Assembly (NCBI GenBank): GCA_002255315.1
Contig: NCBD01000023.1
Coordinates: forward strand, 1-29,406
Source: Actinobacteria bacterium 21-64-8
GTDB taxonomy: Bacteria > Actinomycetota > Acidimicrobiia > Acidimicrobiales > RAAP-2
Reading direction: 5' to 3'
Length of the DNA: 29,406 nt
The number at the start of each line of letters is the position of its first letter. Positions within the stretch are counted from its first letter, which is position 1. The translations under genes were made by a program, and so were the position numbers. This document shows, piece by piece, positions 1 through 8,744 of this stretch. The notes beneath the pieces were generated by a model. It made no database searches, was not told the DNA's origin, and saw only the letters and a list, made by a program, of their open reading frames with translations.

Positions 1-1
1 C

Positions 2-550
2 TTAGAACTGCGCCAGGCCGTCTACGACAATCTGACGCGACTGGGGCTCGACGCACTCGACGTCGTGAACCTTCGACTCGGCGGCTTTGATCGCCCCGAA
101 AGCGGCAGCGTCGTCGAGCCCTTTAGCGCCCTCGCCGAACTACAGCGCGAAGGTCTCATCAAACATCTGGGCCTGAGTACCGTGAGCGCCGAGCAAATCA
201 AAGAGGCCCAGAGCATTGCCCCCGTCGTGTGCGTGCAGAACTTCTACAACCTCGCCCACCGCGACGACGATGATCTCATTGACGCCCTCAACGCCGAGGG
301 CATTGCGTACGTGCCGTACTTCCCCCTCGGCGGCTTTACGCCGTTGCAGTCCGACACGTTGAACCGCGTCGCGGCACGCTTGGCGTCTACCCCGATGGCG
401 GTTGCCCTTGCCTGGCTGCTCCAGCGTTCACCCAATATCTTGCTGATTCCCGGCACTTCTTCGGTCGCGCACTTACGAGAAAACGTCGTGGGCGCTGGAC
501 TGGAACTCTCTCAAGGAGACATCGAGGAGCTCGACTCCATCGCGGGTTAA
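2..550 (+). CDS. Aldo/keto reductase, YdbC-like, 5'-truncated by the window edge
   Basis: The reading frame is open from base 2, so the N-terminus lies outside the window; 182 residues are visible. They cover the C-terminal two thirds of an (alpha/beta)8 aldo/keto reductase: a segment reading ALDVVNLRLGG, the HLGLSTVSAEQI stretch, VQNFYNLAHR, and the NADPH-binding end LLIPGTSSVAHLRENV. The catalytic Asp/Tyr/Lys are upstream and cannot be checked. The VQNFYNL and YVPYFPLGG wording resembles the YdbC (pyridoxal reductase PdxI) branch, but the substrate is inference. The TAA stop overlaps the stop of the opposing gene. NADPH-dependent cytosolic carbonyl reduction is the family role. Confidence 0.9.
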   Translation, partial: LELRQAVYDNLTRLGLDALDVVNLRLGGFDRPESGSVVEPFSALAELQREGLIKHLGLSTVSAEQIKEAQSIAPVVCVQNFYNLAHRDDDDLIDALNAEGIAYVPYFPLGGFTPLQSDTLNRVAARLASTPMAVALAWLLQRSPNILLIPGTSSVAHLRENVVGAGLELSQGDIEELDSIAG

Positions 551-1587
551 GGCTCACGTGTCGCGCGCAAGGTGTCGTCGTGCACCGCGCGAGTAGCGAC
601 CGCCGCGTACAGCGGATCGGCCGTGGTGGCGAAGTTTTCCAGGGAGGTGTACACAATCTTGGCGACGTGCTCGTCATCACTCATCGAGGCGCGACGACGC
701 ACCTCGTCGAGCCCGGGTGCGGGCGCCGAGATGAACTCCTCGACGCGGTCACTCGACCAGAGGCGGGGCGCCCCGATGGAAAAATAGGCGGCCGCGAGCG
801 CCTGAAAGGCGTACCGGCTCACGAGCACTTCGTCTTCCATCCACGGCCGTAACGTCGACAGGGCCGCGAGACCCGTCACGCCGTGCAGCGCGGTGAAGTT
901 ATTGGTGGCGGCGTAGATCGCGAGGGCCGCCGAGTGGAGTTGCGCCCACGCGTCGCCCGGAGCACCCCACGCACTCACGACCGCATCGAAGCCGTCGCGG
1001 TGGGCGACGAGGCGAAGTTCCTCGTCGATGAGTCGGGCACGAACCGGCGTTGACCACGCTCGCGACGCCGACTGCTCGCGAAGAATTTCCATCGGATCGG
1101 TCCGCGAACTCGTAACCCGGGGCAACGCACCCAGCGGCTCGGCCACCGAGGTCCAATAGGCCAAGCCGGCCGCGACTTGCATCGGTGATGACGCTTCGAG
1201 GGCGTAGGCCAGTCGAATAGCCCCGTGAAAACCCGCACCCGCGAGTCCGGGCCACAGGAGGGGCAGGTGTTGGCGCAACGTGTGGTCAACTCCCTCGTCC
1301 ATGACTCGTCGCGCGAAGTACGGACGAAGTTCTGCCGAGGCGTCACGCCGTCCAATTACGCGCCGCCACGTGCTCTCGTCGAGCGCGTCACGAGCTGCGT
1401 CGAGCGGCACGAGACGCCGAGCGTAACGACGCGCAAAACGAACGAGTTCGCCATCACTCGCACCGAGTCGTTGTTTGGCGACGAGTGCCATGGGCAGATG
1501 ATTCGTCAGTCCATGATTCGTCGTGGGGTCACTCGAGAGATCGTCGCCGAGCAGTTCGCTCAGTACCGCCGACGATGTCGTGCCCAC
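547..1587 (-). CDS. Questin oxidase-like protein (DUF4243 family)
   Basis: A 346-residue protein with the family's N-terminal NHLPMALVA motif (residues 29-37), FHGAIRLAYAL (120-130) and a later TALHGVTGLAAL stretch. The family is named for fungal questin oxidase, a Baeyer-Villiger-type ring-opening enzyme. Most bacterial members have no known substrate, so only the family is claimed. It is predicted to be soluble and largely alpha-helical, with no signal peptide. The start is GTG. No Shine-Dalgarno precedes it, but a TAATCT box sits at -13 to -8, suggesting a leaderless mRNA. The gene converges on the aldo/keto reductase, sharing TTAA as stop on both strands. Confidence 0.75.
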   Translation of the reverse strand: MGTTSSAVLSELLGDDLSSDPTTNHGLTNHLPMALVAKQRLGASDGELVRFARRYARRLVPLDAARDALDESTWRRVIGRRDASAELRPYFARRVMDEGVDHTLRQHLPLLWPGLAGAGFHGAIRLAYALEASSPMQVAAGLAYWTSVAEPLGALPRVTSSRTDPMEILREQSASRAWSTPVRARLIDEELRLVAHRDGFDAVVSAWGAPGDAWAQLHSAALAIYAATNNFTALHGVTGLAALSTLRPWMEDEVLVSRYAFQALAAAYFSIGAPRLWSSDRVEEFISAPAPGLDEVRRRASMSDDEHVAKIVYTSLENFATTADPLYAAVATRAVHDDTLRATREP

Positions 1588-1594
1588 GTAGCTG

Positions 1595-1600
1595 AGATTA
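1595..1600 (-). promoter_or_regulatory. Putative -10 box (TAATCT) for the DUF4243 gene
   Basis: On the minus strand TAATCT lies 7 nt before the GTG start at 1587. This would put the transcription start at or next to the start codon. No convincing -35 is seen. Confidence 0.35.
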
Positions 1601-1609
1601 CAAGTCGAT

Positions 1610-1635
1610 TTTTCGCACGCCGCGTGGTGTGAAAA
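1610..1635. repeat. Inverted repeat / hairpin between the LLM and DUF4243 genes
   Basis: TTTTCGCAC (1610-1618) and GTGTGAAAA (1627-1635) form a 9-bp arm pair with one G-U wobble around an 8-nt loop. It lies in the 132-bp gap between two minus-strand genes. Downstream on the minus strand there is no U-run after the stem, so it is a poor intrinsic terminator. It could be an operator or part of the promoter region of the DUF4243 gene. The rest of the gap shows nothing. Confidence 0.35.
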
Positions 1636-1719
1636 CTCGGTGAGGCGCGACGTCGCGAATCACCGACCCTCGCGACGCTCGGGCGACTCGGACGAGCGCT
1701 CGCACGCCCCTGCTTAGCT

Positions 1720-2652
1720 TTAACGCACCGCGGGTAGCACCTCGTCGCCAATCAAGCGCACGTGTTCGAGGTCCTTAACGTCAAGGATCTGCAGATAGAG
1801 CCGCTGCGCACCAAGTTCGCCGTAACGACCAATCTTTTCAATGAGGGCTGCCGGACTCCCGCAGAGTCCATTGTCTTTAAGTTCGTCGACCTCGCGGCCG
1901 ATCGCCGCGGCCCGTCGCACGACGTCACTCTCACTAGCGCCACAACAGACCACCAAGGCGGCCGAGCGAATCATCGAGGACGGTTCGCGCCCCCTCGCCT
2001 CGCAGGCCGCGTCCACGGAGCCAAAGAGGTCCCGACAGTCGTCGAAGGAGGCGAAGGGCACGTTGAACTCATCGGCGTACGTCGCCGCCAGGCGCGGGGT
2101 CACTTTTCGACCGTGGCCACCGACAATGATCGGCGGACGGGGCGACTGCACCGGTTTGGGCAGGCCGGGGCTGTTCGTGAGGGTGTAGTGAGGTCCCATG
2201 AAGTCAACGGTGGTGCCGACCTCGCTGGTCCACAGGCCCGTAATAATGGCGAGCTGCTCTTCTAAGCGCTCGAAACGCTGCGCGAGCGACGGAAAAGGAA
2301 TGCCGTAGGCACTGTGTTCCTCGGCGAACCACCCCGCCCCGAGCCCTAGTTCCACTCGCCCGGCGCTCATCGCGTCGACCTGGGCGACCGAAATCGCGAG
2401 TGGTCCCGGTAAGCGAAACGTCGCCGCGGTGAGTAGCGTCCCGAGTCGAATGGTGGACGTCTCGCGCGCGAGGCCGGCGAGCGTGAGCCACGCGTCCGTG
2501 GGGCCGGGTAGTCCCGAGACGTCACCCATCTTTAAGTAGTGGTCCGAGCGGAAAAAGGCGCCGAAGCCGCCCGACTCGGTCGCGAGAGCTAGGGCGAGGA
2601 GATCGTCGTAGGTCGCGCCTTGTTGGGGTTCACAAAAGATTCGTAGTTCCAT
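1720..2652 (-). CDS. LLM-class (luciferase-like) F420-dependent oxidoreductase
   Basis: A 310-residue luciferase-like TIM barrel. Family signatures seen: FFRSDHYL near residue 34, WLTLAGLARETSTIRLGTLL, the GRVELGLGAGWFAEEH glycine block, and PPIIVGGHGRKV. In actinobacteria this subgroup normally uses coenzyme F420 rather than FMN. The substrate cannot be read from sequence. The ATG start follows a weak GAGG-containing leader. It lies 57 bp downstream of the acyl-CoA dehydrogenase on the same strand and might be the last gene of that transcript. That it works on a related acyl or keto compound is only inference. Confidence 0.88.
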   Translation of the reverse strand: MELRIFCEPQQGATYDDLLALALATESGGFGAFFRSDHYLKMGDVSGLPGPTDAWLTLAGLARETSTIRLGTLLTAATFRLPGPLAISVAQVDAMSAGRVELGLGAGWFAEEHSAYGIPFPSLAQRFERLEEQLAIITGLWTSEVGTTVDFMGPHYTLTNSPGLPKPVQSPRPPIIVGGHGRKVTPRLAATYADEFNVPFASFDDCRDLFGSVDAACEARGREPSSMIRSAALVVCCGASESDVVRRAAAIGREVDELKDNGLCGSPAALIEKIGRYGELGAQRLYLQILDVKDLEHVRLIGDEVLPAVR

Positions 2653-2709
2653 GGCCTCATCATCTCACGTGGCCCGTAGTGCCTTCGCGTCGAGTACTTC
2701 GCCCGCGAT

Positions 2710-3773
2710 CTACTCGACGCCCACGAGCCGGGCGATGAGCATCCGCTGCACTTCACTCGTCCCTTCGCCGATTTCGAGGATTTTTGAGTCGCGGTAATGA
2801 CGAGCGACGAGCGCCTCGTTCATGAAGCCATACCCACCGTGAATCTGGGTGGCGTCGCGTCGTAGTACGCGCAGCGCGCCACGTGCGTGCGCGCTTCCAT
2901 GTCGGCGATCTTGAACGCGATGGCTTGATTTCGACCAATGGCGCGACCAAAGGCGACGCGCGAGTTCGCGTAGGCGACGCTCTCATCAACACAGCCCTGC
3001 GCGGCACCGACCGCGAGCGCCGCAATCGCGATTCGGCCCTCGTCGAGGATGTGCAAGAAATTGGCGTACCCACGTCCGCGTTCGCCGAGCAGATTTTCGC
3101 GTGGTACGCGCAGATTCAAAAACGAGAGCGGGTGCGTGTCCGAGGCGCGCCAGCCGACCTTGTCGTAGGCCTTTTCCACGACCAAGCCTTCGGCGGGCAC
3201 CTCGACGAGCAAGGAGCTGATGTGCTTGGTGCCGTCGTCATCGACGTCGGTGACCGCCGTCAACGTCACCAGCTTGGTCAACTCCGTGCCCGAATTCGTT
3301 ATGAAACTCTTGGCGCCATTGACGATCCACCAACCATCTTCGAGGCGCGCGTTCGTGCGCGTGCCCCCGGCGTCACTGCCCGCGTCGGCCTCGGTGAGGG
3401 CGAAGGCACCGAGCGCCGAGCCCGAACTGAGTTGCGGGAGCCAGTACTGCTTTTGCGACTCGCTCCCGAAGCGGTACACCGGCATGGCGCCAAGCGAGCA
3501 GGCCGCTTCCAGGGTGATCGCGACGCTTTGATCGACGCGGGCGAGTTCTTCAATGGCGAGACAGAGCGTGAAGTAGTCCCCGCCCATCCCGCCGTACGCT
3601 TCGGGAAAGGGAAGTCCAAAGAGCCCCATCTCCGCCATTTGGCGCACGACGTCGTAGGGAAAGCTCGCCGTCGTGTCGTGGTGCGCGGCCACCTTGGCGA
3701 CGACGTCGTGCGCGAACTCCGCCACGGTCGCGCGAAACAGTTCCTGGTCCTCACTTAAGGTGGTCTGTGGCAT
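2710..3773 (-). pseudogene. Acyl-CoA dehydrogenase (FadE19-like), frame broken by an internal deletion
   Basis: The first ~304 residues are a normal acyl-CoA dehydrogenase: FALTEADAGSDAGGTRT, FITNSGTELTKLV, and the SCAD-like helix LDEGRIAIAALAVG. After CAYYDA the frame shifts and stops at 2820. The true C-terminus continues in another minus-strand frame from about 2860 to the TAG at 2710: [12 protein letters not shown], then [19 protein letters not shown]. About 28-30 residues expected between these parts are absent, so this is a deletion and not a single-base indel. The catalytic Glu of SCAD-type enzymes (in GEGTSE) is beyond the break, so the readable frame should be inactive. AAGGAG precedes the ATG. 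It ends the carboxylase operon and would oxidise isovaleryl-CoA. An assembly error is a real alternative. Confidence 0.85.
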
Positions 3774-3798
3774 TGCTGCTCCTTCTTTGGTCGCCCAC

Positions 3799-5826
3799 TC
3801 ACGCGGGCGCGGGCGGCGCGGCGCTCACCGTCGCGACGATCTGGTCGAGTACCACCTGGTCGCCAACGGCGACGAGCACGTCGCGAAGGGTTCCCGCGTG
3901 CGGCGCGAGCAGCGCGTGTTCCATCTTCATAGCTTCAACGACGACGAGTGCTTGCGCGCGCGACACGACCTCGCCCGCGTGCGCGCGTACGTCAATGACC
4001 ACGCCCGGCATCGGCGAACGCACGACGCCATCGCGCTCGCTCGCCCCGACGCCGTCACGCTCGCGTAGGGGCGCGCGCAACAGCGTCGTTTCGCCCCGGT
4101 GCCAGATCCATCGTCGCGCTCGCTCGCGTCCAATAACGGCGCGCGTCGTGACGTCGTTGACGCTGAGCACTATTTCATAGACGCCGGGCCCCCGGAGGTC
4201 CCACGACGCGCACGTCACTTCGAGCAACTCCTCGTGCTCGCCGCGCAGCGTTACGCGCGCGTGGCGCCACGTGCCTCGCACCTCGAACTCGAGTGGGTCA
4301 TCGTCTGGGAGACGCCACGAGTACTTCGTCGCGGCGTGTTCGCCCACGCGCCAGCCGTCAGCGACGTCGAAACGGCTACGCCCGCCTAAGGCGTGCTCGA
4401 TGCTCAACAGCTCACTCAGCGCGAGGCACGCCGCGAGTTCGCCGACGTTCGCTCGCGCAGGACTGCTTGAGACGCCCGTGTCGTCGAGCAACCGTGCGAT
4501 CAATTCGGTATCGAGGCGACCGGCGCGCACTTCGTCGTCGCGCACCAGTGTTCGCAAAAAGGACACGTTCGTGCTGACGCCCAAGGTCATGGTCGTGGCG
4601 AGCGCGTCGTCCAGGCGCGCCAGTGCCTCGTCGCGGCTCGTGCCGTGGGCAATGACTTTGGCCAGCATCGGGTCGTAGGTCGTGGCGACGTGGGTCCCTT
4701 CGAGGAGTGAGCTATCAACGCGAACGCCGTCGCCGTGGGGTTCGCGCAGCGCGAGCAGATATCCGCCCGTCGGTAGGAAGTTCCGGGCGGGATCTTCGGC
4801 GTAGACCCGGGCTTCAATAGCGTGTCCGTGGCGCACCACGTCGTCTTGGTGGCAACTAAGCGCCTCGCCGGCCGCCACGCGCAGTTGCTGTTCGACGAGG
4901 TCAATCCCAGTAATGAACTCCGTCACCGGGTGCTCGACTTGCAGACGCGTATTCATCTCCATAAAGAAGAACTCGTCGGGTTGAGCGGATGAGGCGATGA
5001 ACTCGACCGTGCCCACGCCGCGGTAGTCAACGACCGCGCCCACGCGCAGCGCCGCGTCGCACAACGCGGCGCGCGACGCGTCGCTCAGCCACGGGGAGGG
5101 GGCTTCTTCGATCACTTTTTGGTGGCGACGCTGTAGTGAGCACTCGCGCTCAAAGAGGTGCACGGCGTGGCCAAAGTGGTCGGCGAGAATCTGGACCTCG
5201 AGGTGGCGCGGGCGCACGAGGTAGCGCTCCAGCAAGAGCGCGTCCTCGCCGAACGCGACACTCGCTTCACGGCGCGCGCTCACGAGCGCGCGCTCGAGCT
5301 CGCTGGGTTCGTTGACGAGATGCATCCCCTTACCGCCCCCGCCGGCCGAGGGTTTGACGAGCAGTGGGTAGCCAATATCTCGCGCGGCGGCCAGCAGATC
5401 GTCGTTACTCATCGTCGAGTCACCGCATCCGGGCACGACGGCCACGCCCGCCCGAGCGACCGCCGCCTTCGCGCGAATCTTGTCGCCCATCACCTCAACG
5501 CTCTCGGCGCTTGGCCCAATGAAGGTGAGCCCCGCCTCCTCACAGGCCCGCACGAAGTGCGCGTTCTCTGAGAGAAAGCCGTAGCCCGGGTGAATTGCCT
5601 GGGCGCCACTCGCTAACGCCGCGTCGATGACTCGCTCGATGTTGAGATAACTCTCCCGCGCCGGCGCCGGCCCGAGTCGCATCGCAACATCAGCCTCGCG
5701 CACGTGGCGCGCGTCGAGGTCTTCGTCGCTGTAGACACCAATGGAGCGCACGCCCAAACGGCGCAGCGTGGCAAAAATTCGTACCGCGATCTCGCCTCGA
5801 TTCGCGACCATCACGGTGTCAAACAC
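3799..5826 (-). CDS. accA1: Methylcrotonyl-/acyl-CoA carboxylase alpha subunit (biotin carboxylase + biotin carrier), AccA1-like
   Basis: The protein has 675 residues from a GTG start. The longer open frame to 5973 runs into the upstream gene and is rejected. The domain order is: biotin carboxylase N-domain (MVANRGEIAVRIF from residue 6, HPGYGFLSEN around 80), ATP-grasp with K158 and GGGGKG (162-167), EMNTRLQVEHPVTE near 290, a BT-like linker, and a C-terminal biotinyl domain with AMKM, the biotinylated Lys being about K634. It carboxylates biotin with ATP and bicarbonate for the partner carboxyltransferase encoded 7 bp upstream. The pairing with MccB-type AccD1 points to 3-methylcrotonyl-CoA. 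No break or missing catalytic residue was seen. Confidence 0.95.
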   Translation of the reverse strand: MFDTVMVANRGEIAVRIFATLRRLGVRSIGVYSDEDLDARHVREADVAMRLGPAPARESYLNIERVIDAALASGAQAIHPGYGFLSENAHFVRACEEAGLTFIGPSAESVEVMGDKIRAKAAVARAGVAVVPGCGDSTMSNDDLLAAARDIGYPLLVKPSAGGGGKGMHLVNEPSELERALVSARREASVAFGEDALLLERYLVRPRHLEVQILADHFGHAVHLFERECSLQRRHQKVIEEAPSPWLSDASRAALCDAALRVGAVVDYRGVGTVEFIASSAQPDEFFFMEMNTRLQVEHPVTEFITGIDLVEQQLRVAAGEALSCHQDDVVRHGHAIEARVYAEDPARNFLPTGGYLLALREPHGDGVRVDSSLLEGTHVATTYDPMLAKVIAHGTSRDEALARLDDALATTMTLGVSTNVSFLRTLVRDDEVRAGRLDTELIARLLDDTGVSSSPARANVGELAACLALSELLSIEHALGGRSRFDVADGWRVGEHAATKYSWRLPDDDPLEFEVRGTWRHARVTLRGEHEELLEVTCASWDLRGPGVYEIVLSVNDVTTRAVIGRERARRWIWHRGETTLLRAPLRERDGVGASERDGVVRSPMPGVVIDVRAHAGEVVSRAQALVVVEAMKMEHALLAPHAGTLRDVLVAVGDQVVLDQIVATVSAAPPAPA

Positions 5827-5833
5827 GTCGCCC

Positions 5834-7489
5834 CTACATCCGAAAGACGCCGTAGGCCGTCTCGGCCAGGGGCGCGTTGGCACAGATCGACAGCGCAAGA
5901 CCAACCACCGTGCGCGTGTCGAGTGGATCGATGACGCCGTCGTCCCACAGGCGAGCCGTCGAGTAGTAAGCACTGCCCTGGGCTTCGTAACGCTCGCGAA
6001 TTGGTGCTTTAAAGGTCGCTTCCTCGCGCTCGGGCCAGGACTCGCCTCGCGCTTCGAGTTGGTCGCGGTGCACGGTCGCGAGCACGGCCGCCGCCTGGTC
6101 GCCTCCCATCACCGAGATTCGCGCCCCGGGCCACATCCACAAGAACCTCGGCGAGTAGGCCCGCCCGCACATCGAATAGTTGCCCGCGCCAAACGATCCT
6201 CCGATGACGACCGTCAGTTTGGGGACCCGCGCGCAGGCGACGGCGTTCACCATCTTCGCGCCGTGCTTGGCGATGCCACCTTCTTCGTACTTTTGTCCGA
6301 CCATAAAGCCCGTGACGTTTTGCAAAAAGAGCAGCGGGATCTTGCGCTGATCGCACAGTTCAATAAAGTGCGCACCTTTTTGAGCTGACTCGGAGAACAA
6401 GACGCCATTGTTGGCAACGATGCCTACGGGGTGACCGTGAATGCGCGCAAAGCAGGTGACGAGCGTGGGGCCAAAGAGTTCCTTGAACTCTTGGAATCTC
6501 GATCCGTCGACGAGTCGCGCGATGACCTCGCGCACGTCAAAGGGCGTGCGCGAATCGTTGGGCACGATGCCGTAGAGCTCGTGGGCCTCAAGACGTGGCT
6601 CCTCGCTCGCGCTGGTAACCCACGGCGACGGGTTCGGTGGCGCCAATTCGGCCACGATCCGACGCACCACCCGCAGTGCCTGTTCGTCGTTGTCGGCGAG
6701 GTGGTCGGCGACGCCGCTCACGCGCGCGTGCAGCTCGCCTCCGCCGAGCGCCTCGGCGTCGACGACTTCGCCCGTGGCGGCCTTCACGAGTGGCGGACCT
6801 CCTAAGAAAATGGTGCCCTGATTTTTCACGATGACGACTTCGTCACTCATCGCGGGCACGTACGCGCCCCCGGCCGTGCACGAACCCAACACGGCCGCGA
6901 TCTGGGCGATGCCGAGCGAGCTCATGCGGGCTTGATTAAAGAAGATGCGCCCAAAGTGTTCGCGGTCGGGAAAGACCTCGTCTTGGAGCGGCAGGTACGC
7001 ACCGCCCGAGTCGACCAGGTACAGACAGGGCAGACGATTCTCGAGCGCGACCTCTTGGGCGCGCAGATGTTTCTTCACAGTCAAGGGGAAATACGTGCCA
7101 CCTTTGACGGTGGCGTCGTTGGCAAGAATCATCACTTCGCGACCAGCCACGCGACCGACACCCGTGATCAGTCCCGCGCCGGGCGCCTCGTCGTCGTAGA
7201 GGCCGTTCGCCGCGAGCGGCGAAAGTTCGAGGAAGGGACTCGCGGGATCGAGGAGTGTCTCGACGCGATCTCGAGGTAAGAGTTTGCCGCGACTCACGTG
7301 ACGTGACCTAATCGCCTCGGGTCCGCCGCGTGCCGTGCGCGCCAGGCGCTCGCGCAGATCGTCGACAAGGGCGCGCTGGTACCGCGCGTTCTCAAGGTAC
7401 GACGGCGCACGAGTGTCGAGGTTCGATACCCACGTCACGTCGTCGTCGACGACGCCGGGTACCTCGTTGGTTCGCTCCGTTGCGCACAC
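5834..7489 (-). CDS. accD1: Methylcrotonyl-CoA carboxylase carboxyltransferase (beta) subunit, AccD1-like
   Basis: A 551-residue acyl-CoA carboxyltransferase. The sequence is of the methylcrotonyl-CoA type: [66 protein letters not shown], and the second-half [23 protein letters not shown] and [16 protein letters not shown]. It moves the carboxyl group from biotin on AccA1 to 3-methylcrotonyl-CoA, giving 3-methylglutaconyl-CoA. The start is GTG at 7489 with no Shine-Dalgarno. TAACCT sits at exactly -12 to -7, so a leaderless message is predicted. An internal GTG (residue 18) is possible but has no better signal. It is first gene of the minus-strand leucine transcript. Confidence 0.93.
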   Translation of the reverse strand: MCATERTNEVPGVVDDDVTWVSNLDTRAPSYLENARYQRALVDDLRERLARTARGGPEAIRSRHVSRGKLLPRDRVETLLDPASPFLELSPLAANGLYDDEAPGAGLITGVGRVAGREVMILANDATVKGGTYFPLTVKKHLRAQEVALENRLPCLYLVDSGGAYLPLQDEVFPDREHFGRIFFNQARMSSLGIAQIAAVLGSCTAGGAYVPAMSDEVVIVKNQGTIFLGGPPLVKAATGEVVDAEALGGGELHARVSGVADHLADNDEQALRVVRRIVAELAPPNPSPWVTSASEEPRLEAHELYGIVPNDSRTPFDVREVIARLVDGSRFQEFKELFGPTLVTCFARIHGHPVGIVANNGVLFSESAQKGAHFIELCDQRKIPLLFLQNVTGFMVGQKYEEGGIAKHGAKMVNAVACARVPKLTVVIGGSFGAGNYSMCGRAYSPRFLWMWPGARISVMGGDQAAAVLATVHRDQLEARGESWPEREEATFKAPIRERYEAQGSAYYSTARLWDDGVIDPLDTRTVVGLALSICANAPLAETAYGVFRM

Positions 7490-7495
7490 GCGCTC

Positions 7496-7515
7496 AGGTT
7501 AGCAACTGTTAACCT
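7496..7515. promoter_or_regulatory. TetR-type operator (AGGTTA-N8-TAACCT) between divergent leucine genes
   Basis: A perfect 6+8+6 inverted repeat in the 44-bp gap between the carboxyltransferase start (7489) and the TetR start (7534). Each half-site reads TAACCT toward its own gene. The minus-strand copy is at -12 to -7 of the carboxyltransferase GTG. The plus-strand copy (7510-7515) would start transcription near 7522, just before the TetR Shine-Dalgarno. Binding of the adjacent TetR would block both promoters; that the TetR binds here is inference from position and symmetry. Confidence 0.65.
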
Positions 7516-7533
7516 CGACGTCGAGGAGAACGT

Positions 7534-8127
7534 ATGCTCGAGCTCGACCCCCGCGAACGCGCCCCCTCGCGCCGCGAACAGATCGTCAACGCCGCGGCGC
7601 TGCTCTTCGCCGAGCGCGGCTATCACGGCGTGACGATCGAAGAACTCGGTACAGCCGTGGGAATCAGCGGACCGGGCATCTACAAACACTTCGCGAGCAA
7701 GGACGCCGTCCTCGCCGAGATGCTCATTGGCATCAGCCGCCACCTGCTCGATCAAGGCCGCGACGAGGTGGCGCGCTCGTTCTCGGCGAGCGAAGCACTC
7801 GAGCGACTGGTCGCGTTTCACACCGACTTTGCGATGACGCGGCCCGAATTAATCCGGGTGCAAGAGCACGACCTCGCGAATCTCTCCACGAGCCAGGCCC
7901 ACCAGGTACGTCGCCTGCAGCGCGCCTACGTTGAGTTGTGGGTGGGCGTTTTGCAAGAACTCACGCCCAGCTTGAGCGCCCCCGAGGCGCGCACCCGCGC
8001 GCACGCGGTCTTTGGGCTGTTGAACTCCACTCCCCACAGCGCCGGGCGAAACGAGAGCCCCGACGCGGGCGCGGTGCTGGGTCGAATGGCGCGAGCGGCG
8101 CTCGAGGTGGCGCCACTCGAGGGGTGA
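7534..8127 (+). CDS. TetR-family regulator of the leucine/isovalerate module
   Basis: A 197-residue TetR-family repressor. The DNA-binding domain is at residues 12-60, with helix-turn-helix GVTIEELGTAVGISGPGIYKH at about 32-52. The ligand-binding C-terminal half includes TDFAMTRPELIRVQEHDL. GAGGAG (7523-7528) lies 5 nt before the ATG. It is divergent from the carboxylase genes and directly upstream of maoC and the citE-like gene, as Rv2506 stands by the M. tuberculosis leucine operon. It probably represses both directions through the 7496-7515 repeat, released by an acyl-CoA of the pathway. The ligand is inferred, not visible. Confidence 0.9.
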   Translation: MLELDPRERAPSRREQIVNAAALLFAERGYHGVTIEELGTAVGISGPGIYKHFASKDAVLAEMLIGISRHLLDQGRDEVARSFSASEALERLVAFHTDFAMTRPELIRVQEHDLANLSTSQAHQVRRLQRAYVELWVGVLQELTPSLSAPEARTRAHAVFGLLNSTPHSAGRNESPDAGAVLGRMARAALEVAPLEG

Positions 8128-8255
8128 ACTCCGTTCCGCGCGCCGGGTGGTCCGTCGTCGTTCGATCTCGCGACCGAGTACGCGGCGCGACAGAAGCGGT
8201 ACGTTAGCCAGTGCGGTCCCGCGGGGCCCGTGCGAGCGCACCGGAGGTACGTCAC

Positions 8256-8744
8256 GTGAACGACGGTCAGCACATCATCGAACAACGCGGTCTCTGGTTC
8301 GAAGAGTTCCGCGTGGGCACGGTGTATCGCCATCGGCCGGGTCGCACCGTGAGCGAAGCGGACAACGTGCTCTTTACGACGCTCACGATGAATACCCAAC
8401 CGCTGCACCTCGACGCCGCGTGGTCGGCCACGCAGGTGTTCGGTGAACGTCTGGTAAACAGCATGTTCACGCTCTCCACCATGGTGGGGCTCTCGGTCAG
8501 TCAGTTAACCCTGGGCACACTCGTAGCGAACCTCGGTTTTGGCGACGTACGTTTTCCCGCGCCGGTACGACTGGGCGACACGCTCTACGCCGAAACGCTC
8601 GTGACCGGCGCCCGACGTTCAACGAGTCGCCCGGGCGAAGGCGTCATCGAACTCGAGCACCGGGCCTACAACCAAGACGGCGCACTCGTCGCCGAATGTC
8701 AACGCGCCACACTCGTGCGCTGTCGACCCACCTCCGACCAATGA
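8256..8744 (+). CDS. MaoC-family (R)-enoyl-CoA hydratase, Rv2499c-like
   Basis: A 162-residue single hot-dog MaoC domain with the hydratase motif NTQPLHLD (46-53; Asn46 and His51 in the active-site positions) followed by FGERLVNSM. GTG at 8256 is chosen over the longer frame from 8211 because GGAGG (8243-8247) lies 8 nt upstream. In the leucine route its expected job is hydration of 3-methylglutaconyl-CoA to HMG-CoA, or of itaconyl/mesaconyl-CoA in the itaconate route. This is inferred from its place between TetR and the CitE-like gene. Its TGA overlaps the next ATG by 4 nt (ATGA), so translation is probably coupled. The 128 bp before the start show no other feature. Confidence 0.88.
   Translation: MNDGQHIIEQRGLWFEEFRVGTVYRHRPGRTVSEADNVLFTTLTMNTQPLHLDAAWSATQVFGERLVNSMFTLSTMVGLSVSQLTLGTLVANLGFGDVRFPAPVRLGDTLYAETLVTGARRSTSRPGEGVIELEHRAYNQDGALVAECQRATLVRCRPTSDQ

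Noticed and set aside
1610..1635. Reading the TTTTCGCAC...GTGTGAAAA hairpin as an intrinsic terminator for the LLM gene
   Set aside because: On the minus strand the stem is followed by TCGACTTG, not a U-run.
5827..5973. Upstream extension of the biotin carboxylase frame
   Set aside because: It overlaps the carboxyltransferase coding end and reads Arg-rich nonsense; the GTG at 5826 gives the normal family N-terminus.
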